This document shows, piece after piece, positions 48,001 through 59,270 of a DNA stretch of 64,000 bases (positions are counted from its first letter, which is position 1; the number at the start of each line of letters is the position of its first letter). Origin of the DNA: Aplectana chamaeleonis. Taxonomy: Eukaryota > Nematoda > Chromadorea > Rhabditida > Cosmocercidae. Both the position numbers and the translations under genes were made by a program. The stretch is from assembly GCA_029168955.1 (NCBI GenBank), contig JAPDOI010000961.1:182545-246544 (forward strand), given 5' to 3'. The notes under the pieces were generated by a model, which saw only the letters and a list, made by a program, of their open reading frames with translations, ran no database searches and had not been told where the DNA came from.

Positions 48001-51000
48001 TATGGGCCGGCTTCGGCGGCTACCCTCCATGTAGTATTCGTTTGGCTTCGCCAAACGATGGGCCGGCTTCGCCGGCCACCCTCCATGTAGTATTCGTTTG
48101 GCTTCGCCAAACGATGGGCCGGCTTCGCCGGCCACCCTCCATGTAGTATTCGTTTGGCTTCGCCAACGATGGGCCGGCTTCGCCGGCCACCCTCCATGTA
48201 GTATTCGTTTGGCTTCGCCAAACGATGGGCCGGCTTCGCCGGCCACCCTCCATGTAGTATTCGTTTGGCTTCGCCAAACGATGGGCCGGCTTCGCCGGCC
48301 ACCCTCCATGTAGTATTCGTTTGGCTTCGCCAACGATGGGCCGGCTTCGCCGGCCACCCTCCATGTAGTATTCGTTTGGCTTCGCCAACGATGGGCCGGC
48401 TTCGCCGGCCACCCTCCATGTAGTATCTGTTTGGCTTCGCCAAACGATGGGCCGGCTTCGCCGGCCACCCTCCATGTAGTATTCGTTTGGCTTCGCCAAA
48501 CGATGGGCCGGCTTCGCCGGCCACCCTCCATGTAGTATTCGTTTGGCTTCGCCAACGATGGGCCGGCTTCGCCGGCCACCCTCCATGTAGTATCTGTTTG
48601 GCTTCGCCAAACGATGGGCCGGCTTCGCCGGCCACCCTCCATGTAGTATTCGTTTGGCTTCGCCAACGATGGGCCGGCTTCGCCGGCCACCCTCCATGTA
48701 GTATTCGTTTGGCTTCGCCAAACGATGGGCCGGCTTCGCCGGCCACCCTCCATGTAGTATCTGTTTGGCTTCGCCAAACGATGGGCCGGCTTCGCCGGCC
48801 ACCCTCCATGTAGTATTCGTTTGGCTTCGCCAAACGATGGGCCGGCTTCGCCGGCCACCCTCCATGTAGTATTCGTTTGGCTTCGCCAACGATGGGCCGG
48901 CTTCGCCGGCCACCCTCCATGTAGTATTCGTTTGGCTTCGCCAACGATGGCCGGCTTCGCCGGCCACCCTCCATGTAGTATTCGTTTGGCTTCGCCAACG
49001 ATGGGCCGGCTTCGCCGGCCACCTCCATGTAGTATCTGTTTGGCTTCGCCAAACGATGGGCCGGCTTCGCCGGCCACCCTCCATGTAGTATTCGTTTGGC
49101 TTCGCCAACGATGGGCCGGCTTCGCCGGCCACCCTCCATGTAGTATTCGTTTGGCTTCGCCAAACGATGGGCCGGCTTCGCCGGCCACCCTCCATGTAGT
49201 ATTCGTTTGGCTTCGCCAAACGATGGGCCGGCTTCGCCGGCCACCCTCCATGTAGTATTCGTTTGGCTTCGCCAAACGATGGGCCGGCTTCGCCGGCCAC
49301 CCTCCATGTAGTATTGGTTTGGCTTCGCCAAACGATGGGCCGCCTTCGCCGGCCACCCTCCATGTAGTATTCGTTTGGTTTCGCCAAACCATGGACCGGC
49401 TTCGCCGGCCACCCTCCATGTAGTATTCGTTTGGCTTCGCCAAACGATGGGCCGGCTTCGCCGGCCACCCTCCATGTAGTATCTGTTTGGCTTCGCCAAC
49501 GATGGGCCGGCTTCGCCGGCCACCCTCCATGTAGTATTCGTTTGGCTTCGCCAACGATGGGCCGGCTTCGCCGGCCACCCTCCATGTAGTATTCGTTTGG
49601 CTTCGCCAACGATGGGCCGGCTTCGCCGGCCACCCTCCATGTAGTATCTGTTTGGCTTCGCCAAACGATGGGCCGGCTTCGCCGGCCACCCTCCATGTAG
49701 TATTCGTTTGGCTTCGCCAACGATGGGCCGGCTTCGCCGGCCACCCTCCATGTAGTATTCGTTTGGCTTCGCCAACGATGGGCCGGCTTCGCCGGCCACC
49801 CTCCATGTAGTATTCGTTTGGCTTCGCCAAACGATGGGCCGGCTTCGCCGGCCACCCTCCATGTAGTATTCGTTTGGCTTCGCCAACGATGGGCCGGCTT
49901 CGCCGGCCACCCTCCATGTAGTATTCGTTTGGCTTCGCCAAACGATGGGCCGGCTTCGCCGGCCACCCTCCATGTAGTATTCGTTTGGCTTCGCCAAACG
50001 ATGGGCCGGCTTCGCCGGCCACCCTCCATGTAGTATCTGTTTGGCTTCGCCAACGATGGGCCGGCTTCGCCGGCCACCCTCCATGTAGTATTCGTTTGGC
50101 TTCGCCAACGATGGGCCGGCTTCGCCGGCCACCCTCCATGTAGTATTCGTTTGGCTTCGCCAACGATGGGCCGGCTTCGCCGGCCACCCTCCATGTAGTA
50201 TTCGTTTGGCTTCGCCAAACGATGGGCCGGCTTCGCCGGCCACCCTCCATGTAGTATTCGTTTGGCTTCGCCAACGATGGGCCGGCTTCGCCGGCCACCC
50301 TCCATGTAGTATTCGTTTGGCTTCGCCAAACGATGGGCCGGCTTCGCCGGCCACCCTCCATGTAGTATTCGTTTGGCTTCGCCAACGATGGGCCGGCTTC
50401 GCCGGCCACCCTCCATGTAGTATTCGTTTGGCTTCGCCAAACGATGGGCCGGCTTCGCCGGCCACCCTCCATGTAGTATTCGTTTGGCTTCGCCAAACGA
50501 TGGGCCGGCTTCGCCGGCCACCCTCCATGTAGTATTCGTTTGGCTTCGCCAACGATGGGCCGGCTTCGCCGGCCACCCTCCATGTAGTATTCGTTTGGCT
50601 TCGCCAAACGATGGGCCGGCTTCGCCGGCCACCCTCCATGTAGTATTCGTTTGGCTTCGCCAACGATGGGCCGGCTTCGCCGGCCACCCTCCATGTAGTA
50701 TTCGTTTGGCTTCGCCAAACGATGGGCCGGCTTCGCCGGCCACCCTCCATGTAGTATTCGTTTGGCTTCGCCAACGATGGGCCGGCTTCGCCGGCCACCC
50801 TCCATGTAGTATTCGTTTGGCTTCGCCAACGATGGGCCGGCTTCGCCGGCCACCCTCCATGTAGTATTCGTTTGGCTTCGCCAAACGATAGGCCGGCTTC
50901 GCCGGCCACCCTCCATGTAGTATTCGTTTGGCTTCGCCAAACGATGGGCCGACTTCGCCGGCCACTCTCCATGTAGTATTCGTTTGGTTTCGCCAAACGA

Positions 51001-54000
51001 TGGGCCGACTTCGCCGGCCACCCTCTATGTAGTATTCGTTTGGCTTCGCCAAACGATGGGCCGGCTTCGCCGGCCACCCTCCATGTAGTATTCGTTTGGC
51101 TTCTACAAACGATGAGCCGGCTTTGTCGGCCACCCTCCATGTAATATTCGTTCAGCTTCGCCAAACGATAGGCCGGCTTCGCTGGCCACCCTCCATGTAG
51201 TATTCGTTTGGCTTCGCTAAACGATAGGCCGACTTCGCCGGCCACCCTCCATGTAATATTCGTTTGGCTTCGCCAAGCGATGGGCCGGCTTTGCCGGCCA
51301 CCCTCTATGTAGTATTCGTTTGGCTTTTCCAAACGAGGGGCCGGCTTCGCCGGCCACCCTCCATGTAGTATCTGTTTGGCTTCGCCAACGATGAGCCGGC
51401 TTCGCCGGCCACCCTCCATGTAGTATTCGTTTGGCTTCGCCAAACGATGGGCCGGCTTCGCCGGCCACCCTCCATGTAGAATTCGTTTGGCTTCGCCAAA
51501 CGATGGGCCGGCTTCGCCGGCCTCCCTCCATGTAATATTCGTTTGGCTTCGCCAACGATGGGCCGGCTTCGCCGGCCACCCTCCATGTAGTATTCGTTTG
51601 GCTTCGCCAACGATGGGCCGGCTTCGCCGGCCACCCTCCATGTAGTATTCGTTTGGCTTCGCCAACGATGGGCCGGCTTCGCCGGCCACCCTCCATGTAG
51701 TATTCGTTTGGCTTCGCCAAACGATGGGCCGGCTTCGCCGGCCACCCTCCATGTAGTATTCGTTTGGCTTCGCCAACGATGGGCCGGCTTCGCCGGCCAC
51801 CCTCCATGTAGTATTCGTTTGGCTTCGCCAAACGATGGGCCGGCTTCGCCGGCCACCCTCCATGTAGTATTCGTTTGGCTTCGCCAACGATGGGCCGGCT
51901 TCGCCGGCCACCCTCCATGTAGTATTCGTTTGGCTTCGCCAAACGATGGGCCGGCTTCGCCGGCCACCCTCCATGTAGTATTCGTTTGGCTTCGCCAAAC
52001 GATGGGCCGGCTTCGCCGGCCACCCTCCATGTAGTATCTGTTTGGCTTCGCCAACGATGGGCCGGCTTCGCCGGCCACCCTCCATGTAGTATTCGTTTGG
52101 CTTCGCCAACGATGGGCCGGCTTCGCCGGCCACCCTCCATGTAGTATTCGTTTGGCTTCGCCAAACGATGGGCCGGCTTCGCCGGCCACCCTCCATGTAG
52201 TATCTGTTTGGCTTCGCCAAACGATGGGCCGGCTTCGCCGGCCACCCTCCATGTAGTATTCGTTTGGCTTCGCCAAACGATGGGCCGGCTTCGCCGGCCA
52301 CCCTCCATGTAGTATCTGTTTGGCTTCGCCAAACGATGGGCCGGCTTCGCCGGCCACCCTCCATGTAGTATCTGTTTGGCTTCGCCAAACGATGGGCCGG
52401 CTTCGCCGGCCACCCTCCATGTAGTATCTGTTTGGCTTCGCCAAACGATGGGCCGGCTTCGCCGGCCACCCTCCATGTAGTATTCGTTTGGCTTCGCCAA
52501 CGATGGGCCGGCTTCGCCGGCCACCCTCCATGTAGTATTCGTTTGGCTTCGCCAAACGATGGGCCGGCTTCGCCGGCCACCCTCCATGTAGTATTCGTTT
52601 GGCTTCGCCAAACGATGGGCCGGCTTCGCCGGCCACCCTCCATGTAGTATTCGTTTGGCTTCGCCAACGATGGGCCGGCTTCGCCGGCCACCCTCCATGT
52701 AGTATTCGTTTGGCTTCGCCAACGATGGGCCGGCTTCGCCGGCCACCCTCCATGTAGTATCTGTTTGGCTTCGCCAAACGATGGGCCGGCTTCGCCGGCC
52801 ACCCTCCATGTAGTATTCGTTTGGCTTCGCCAAACGATGGGCCGGCTTCGCCGGCCACCCTCCATGTAGTATTCGTTTGGCTTCGCCAACGATGGGCCGG
52901 CTTCGCCGGCCACCCTCCATGTAGTATTCGTTTGGCTTCGCCAAACGATGGGCCGGCTTCGCCGGCCACCCTCCATGTAGTATTCGTTTGGCTTCGCCAA
53001 CGATGGGCCGGCTTCGCCGGCCACCCTCCATGTAGTATTCGTTTGGCTTCGCCAAACGATGGGCCGGCTTCGCCGGCCACCCTCCATGTAGTATTCGTTT
53101 GGCTTCGCCAACGATGGGCCGGCTTCGCCGGCCACCCTCCATGTAGTATTCGTTTGGCTTCGCCAACGATGGGCCGGCTTCGCCGGCCACCCTCCATGTA
53201 GTATTCGTTTGGCTTCGCCAAACGATGGGCCGGCTTCGCCGGCCACCCTCCATGTAGTATTCGTTTGGCTTCGCCAAACGATGGGCCGGCTTCGCCGGCC
53301 ACCCTCCATGTAGTATTCGTTTGGCTTCGCCAAACGATGGGCCGGCTTCGCCGGCCACCCTCCATGTAGTATTCGTTTGGCTTCGCCAAACGATGGGCCG
53401 GCTTCGCCGGCCACCCTCCATGTAGTATTCGTTTGGCTTCGCCAACGATGGGCCGGCTTCGCCGGCCACCCTCCATGTAGTATTCGTTTGGCTTCGCCAA
53501 ACGATGGGCCGGCTTCGCCGGCCACCCTCCATGTAGTATCTGTTTGGCTTCGCCAAACGATGGGCCGGCTTCGCCGGCCACCCTCCATGTAGTATTCGTT
53601 TGGCTTCGCCAACGATGGGCCGGCTTCGCCGGCCACCCTCCATGTAGTATTCGTTTGGCTTCGCCAACGATGGGCCGGCTTCGCCGGCCACCCTCCATGT
53701 AGTATTCGTTTGGCTTCGCCAAACGATGGGCCGGCTTCGCCGGCCACCCTCCATGTAGTATCTGTTTGGCTTCGCCAACGATGGGCCGGCTTCGCCGGCC
53801 ACCCTCCATGTAGTATTCGTTTGGCTTCGCCAAACGATGGGCCGGCTTCGCCGGCCACCCTCCATGTAGTATTCGTTTGGCTTCGCCAACGATGGGCCGG
53901 CTTCGCCGGCCACCCTCCATGTAGTATTCGTTTGGCTTCGCCAAACGATGGGCCGGCTTCGCCGGCCACCCTCCATGTAGTATTCGTTTGGCTTCGCCAA

Positions 54001-55620
54001 CGATGGGCCGGCTTCGCCGGCCACCCTCCATGTAGTATTCGTTTGGCTTCGCCAACGATGGGCCGGCTTCGCCGGCCACCCTCCATGTAGTATTCGTTTG
54101 GCTTCGCCAACGATGGGCCGGCTTCGCCGGCCACCCTCCATGTAGTATTCGTTTGGCTTCGCCAAACGATGGGCCGGCTTCGCCGGCCACCCTCCATGTA
54201 GTATTCGTTTGGCTTCGCCAAACGATGGGCCGGCTTCGCCGGCCACCCTCCATGTAGTATTCGTTTGGCTTCGCCAACGATGGGCCGGCTTCGCCGGCCA
54301 CCCTCCATGTAGTATTCGTTTGGCTTCGCCAACGATGGGCCGGCTTCGCCGGCCACCCTCCATGTAGTATCTGTTTGGCTTCGCCAAACGATGGGCCGGC
54401 TTCGCCGGCCACCCTCCATGTAGTATTCGTTTGGCTTCGCCAACGATGGGCCGGCTTCGCCGGCCACCCTCCATGTAGTATTCGTTTGGCTTCGCCAACG
54501 ATGGGCCGGCTTCGCCGGCCACCCTCCATGTAGTATTCGTTTGGCTTCGCCAACGATGGGCCGGCTTCGCCGGCCACCCTCCATGTAGTATTCGTTTGGC
54601 TTCGCCAAACGATGGGCCGGCTTCGCCGGCCACCCTCCATGTAGTATTCGTTTGGCTTCGCCAACGATGGGCCGGCTTCGCCGGCCACCCTCCATGTAGT
54701 ATTCGTTTGGCTTCGCCAACGATGGGCCGGCTTCGCCGGCCACCCTCCATGTAGTATTCGTTTGGCTTCGCCAAACGATGGGCCGGCTTCGCCGGCCACC
54801 CTCCATGTAGTATTCGTTTGGCTTCGCCAACGATGGGCCGGCTTCGCCGGCCACCCTCCATGTAGTATTCGTTTGGCTTCGCCAACGATGGGCCGGCTTC
54901 GCCGGCCACCCTCCATGTAGTATCTGTTTGGCTTCGCCAAACGATGGGCCGGCTTCGCCGGCCACCCTCCATGTAGTATCTGTTTGGCTTCGCCAAACGA
55001 TGGGCCGGCTTCGCCGGCCACCCTCCATGTAGTATTCGTTTGGCTTCGCCAACGATGGGCCGGCTTCGCCGGCCACCCTCCATGTAGTATTCGTTTGGCT
55101 TCGCCAAACGATGGGCCGGCTTCGCCGGCCACCCTCCATGTAGTATTCTGTTTGGCTTCGCCAAACGATGGGCCGGCTTCGCCGGCCACCCTCCATGTAG
55201 TATTCGTTTGGCTTCGCCAACGATGGGCCGGCTTCGCCGGCCACCCTCCATGTAGTATTCGTTTGGCTTCGCCAACGATGGGCCGGCTTCGCCGGCCACC
55301 CTCCATGTAGTATTCGTTTGGCTTCGCCAACGATGGGCCGGCTTCGCCGGCCACCCTCCATGTAGTATTCGTTTGGCTTCGCCAAACGATGGGCCGGCTT
55401 CGCCGGCCACCCTCCATGTAGTATTCGTTTGGCTTCGCCAACGATGGGCCGGCTTCGCCGGCCACCCTCCATGTAGTATTCGTTTGGCTTCGCCAAACGA
55501 TGGGCCGGCTTCGCCGGCCACCCTCCATGTAGTATTCGTTTGGCTTCGCCAACGATGGGTCGGCTTCGCCGGCCACCCTCCATGTAGTATTCGTTTGGCT
55601 TCGCAACGATGGGCCGGCTT
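42000..55620. repeat. Most homogeneous core of the array
   Basis: About 13.6 kb of almost pure consensus monomers, interrupted by short variant blocks near 45.8-46.0, 46.6-46.9, 47.8-48.03, 49.3-49.42 and 50.88-51.36 kb. The stretch 51.4-55.6 kb is the cleanest. Monomers of 56 and 55 bp frequently alternate, giving 111 bp dimers. The plus strand has TAG once per unit (CATGTAG), whereas the minus strand has no stop codon in any frame. Confidence 0.9.
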
Positions 55621-58600
55621 CGCCGGCCACCCTGCATGTAGTACTCGTTTGGCTTCGTCAAACGATGGGCCGGCTTCGCCGGCCACCCTTCACGTAGTAT
55701 TCTTTTGGATCGTCAAACGATAGACCGGCTTCGGCGACCACCCTCCATGTAGTATTCGTTTGGCTTTGTCAAAACGATGGGCCGGCTTCGCCTGCCACCC
55801 TCCATGTAGCATTCGTTTGACTTCGCTAAAAATATGGGCCGGTTTCGGCGACTCATCTCCATGTAGTATTCGTTTGGCTTCGCCAAAACCATAGACCGGC
55901 TTAGCCGGCTACCCTCCATGTAGTATTCGTTTGGCTTCGCCAACGATGGGCCGGCTTCGGCGGATACCTTCCATGTAGTATTTGTTTGGCTTCGTCAAAA
56001 CGATGGGCCGGCTTCGCCGGCCATCCTCTATGTAGTGTTCGTTTAGCTTCGCCAACAGATGGACCGGCTTAGTCGGCCACCCTCCATGTAGTATTCGTTT
56101 GGCTTTGCCAAAACGATGGACCGGCTTCGCCAGCCACCTTCCATGTAGTATTCGTTTGGCTTGTCCAAACGATGGGTCGGCTTCGCCAGCTACATTCCAC
56201 GTAGTATTCGTTCGGATTGTCAAACGATAGGCCGGCTTCGCCGGCCACCCTCCATGCAGTATTTGTTTGACTCCGCCAAACGATGGGCCGGCTTCGGCGG
56301 CCACCCTCCATGTAGCATTCGTTTGGCTTAGCCAAACGATGGGCCGGCTTCGCCGGCCAATCTCCACGTAGTATTCGTTTGGCTTCGCCAAACGATGGGC
56401 CGGCTTCGCCGGCCACCCTCCATGTAGTATTCGTTTGGCTTCGCCAAACGATGGGCCGGCTTCGCCGGCCACCCTCCATGTAGTATTCGTTTGGCTTCGC
56501 CAACGATGGGCCGGCTTCGCCGGCCACCCTCCATGTAGTATTCGTTTGGCTTCGCCAAACGATGGGCCGGCTTCGCCGGCCACCCTCCATGTAGTATCTG
56601 TTTGGCTTCGCCAACGATGGGCCGGCTTCGCCGGCCACCCTCCATGTAGTATCTGTTTGGCTTCGCCAACGATGGGCCGGCTTCGCCGGCCACCCTCCAT
56701 GTAGTATTCGTTTGGCTTCGCCAACGATGGGCCGGCTTCGCCGGCCACCCTCCATGTAGTATTCGTTTGGCTTCGCCAAACGATGGGCCGGCTTCGCCGG
56801 CCACCCTCCATGTAGTATCTGTTTGGCTTCGCCAACGATGGGCCGGCTTCGCCGGCCACCCTCCATGTAGTATTCGTTTGGCTTCGCCAAACGATGGGCC
56901 GGCTTCGCCGGCCACCCTCCATGTAGTATTCGTTTGGCTTCGCCAACGATGGGCCGGCTTCGCCGGCCACCCTCCATGTAGTATTCGTTTGGCTTCGCCA
57001 AACGATGGGCCGGCTTCGCCGGCCACCCTCCATGTAGTATTCGTTTGGCTTCGCCAACGATGGGCCGGCTTCGCCGGCCACCCTCCATGTAGTATTCGTT
57101 TGGCTTCGCCAACGATGGGCCGGCTTCGCCGGCCACCTCCATGTAGTATTCGTTTGGCTTCGCCAACGATGGGCCGGCTTCGCCGGCCACCCTCCATGTA
57201 GTATTCGTTTGGCTTCGCCAACGATGGGCCGGCTTCGCCGGCCACCCTCCATGTAGTATTCGTTTGGCTTCGCCAAACGATGGGCCGGCTTCGCCGGCCA
57301 CCCTCCATGTAGTATTCGTTTGGCTTCGCCAACGATGGGCCGGCTTCGCCGGCCACCTCCATGTAGTATCTGTTTGGCTTCGCCAAACGATGGGCCGGCT
57401 TCGCCGGCCACCCTCCATGTAGTATTCGTTTGGCTTCGCCAAACGATGGGCCGGCTTCGCCGGCCACCCTCCATGTAGTATTCGTTTGGCTTCGCCAACG
57501 ATGGGCCGGCTTCGCCGGCCACCCTCCATGTAGTATTCGTTTGGCTTCGCCAAACGATGGGCCGGCTTCGCCGGCCACCCTCCATGTAGTATTCGTTTGG
57601 CTTCGCCAACGATGGGCCGGCTTCGCCGGCCACCCTCCATGTAGTATTCGTTTGGCTTCGCCAAACGATGGGCCGGCTTCGCCGGCCACCCTCCATGTAG
57701 TATTCGTTTGGCTTCGCCAAACGATGGGCCGGCTTCGCCGGCCACCCTCCATGTAGTATTCGTTTGGCTTCGCCAAACGATGGGCCGGCTTCGCCGGCCA
57801 CCCTCCATGTAGTATTCGTTTGGCTTCGCCAAACGATGGGCCGGCTTCGCCGGCCACCCTCCATGTAGTATTCGTTTGGCTTCGCCAACGATGGGCCGGC
57901 TTCGCCGGCCACCTCCATGTAGTATTCGTTTGGCTTCGCCAACGATGGGCCGGCTTCGCCGGCCACCCTCCATGTAGTATTCGTTTGGCTTCGCCAAACG
58001 ATGGGCCGGCTTCGCCGGCCACCCTCCATGTAGTATTCGTTTGGCTTCGCCAAACGATGGGCCGGCTTCGCCGGCCACCCTCCATGTAGTATTCGTTTGG
58101 CTTCGCCAAACGATGGGCCGGCTTCGCCGGCCACCCTCCATGTAGTATTCGTTTGGCTTCGCCAAACGATGGACCGGCTTCGCCGGCCACCCTCCATGTA
58201 GTATTCGTTTGGCTTCGCCAAACGATGGGCCGGCTTCGCCGGCCACCCTCCATGTAGTATTCGTTTGGCTTCGCCAAACGATGGGCCGGCTTCGCCGGCC
58301 ACCCTCCATGTAGTATTCGTTTGGCTTCGCCAAACGATGGCCGGCTTTCGCCGGCCACCCTCCATGTAGTATTCGTTTGGCTTCGCCAAACGATGGGCCG
58401 GCTTCGCCGGCCACCCTCCATGTAGTATTCGTTTGGCTTCGCCAACGATGGGCCGGCTTCGCCGGCCACCCTCCATGTAGTATTCGTTTGGCTTCGCCAA
58501 ACGATGGGCCGGCTTCGCCGGCCACCCTCCATGTAGTATTCGTTTGGCTTCGCCAAACGATGGGCCGGCTTCGCCGGCCACCCTCCATGTAGTATTCGTT

Positions 58601-59270
58601 TGGCTTCGCCAAACGATGGGCCGGCTTCGCCGGCCACCCTCCATGTAGTATTCGTTTGGCTTCGCCAACGATGGGTCGGCTTCGCCGTCCACCCTCCATG
58701 TAGTATTCGTTTGGGTTCGCCAAACGATGGGCCGGCTTCGCCGGCCACCCTCCATGTAGTATTCGTTTGGGTTCGCCAAACAATGGGCCGGCTTCGCCGG
58801 CCACCCTTCATGTAGTATTCGGTTGACTTCGCCAAACGATGGGCCGGCTTCGCCGGCCACCCTCCATGTAGTATCTGCTTTGGCTTCGCCAACCGATGGG
58901 CCGGCTTCGCCGGCCACCCTTCATGTAGTATTCGTTTGACTTCGCCAAACGATGGGCCGGCTTCGCCGGCCACCCTCCATGTAGTATTCGTTTGGCTCCG
59001 CCAAACGATGGGCCGGCTTCGCCGGCCACTCTCCATGTAGTATTCGTTTGGCTTCGCAAACGATGGCCGGCTTCGCCGGCCACCCTCCATGTAGTATTCG
59101 TTTGGCTTCGCCAACGATGGGCCGGCTTCGCCGGCCCCCCTCTATGTAGTATTCGTTTGGCTTCGCCAAACGATGGGTCGGCTTCACCGGCCACCCTCCA
59201 TGTAGTATTCGTTTGGCTTCACCAAACGATGGGTCGGCTTCACCGGCCTTTCTCCATGTAGTATTCTTTT
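55620..59270. repeat. Junction block, homogeneous block, then variant monomers
   Basis: Variant cassettes occupy 55.62-56.39 kb, including two copies of the GGATCGTCAAACG or GGATTGTCAAACG type (about 55707 and 56214) and CTTAGCCGGC or CTTAGTCGGC loops. Then come 56.39-58.66 kb of near-consensus monomers, followed by a mildly diverged patch with CATCC-free spacers and TTCACCGGCC variants up to 59.27 kb. Confidence 0.8.

Noticed and set aside
48000..55661. Giant minus-strand open frame of 2,553 codons (and others such as 42000-46607, 41656-45966 and 51217-55686)
   Set aside because: The monomer has no minus-strand stop in any frame, so all three frames are open at once over the same DNA. The predicted proteins are pure translations of the satellite with no independent gene signal.
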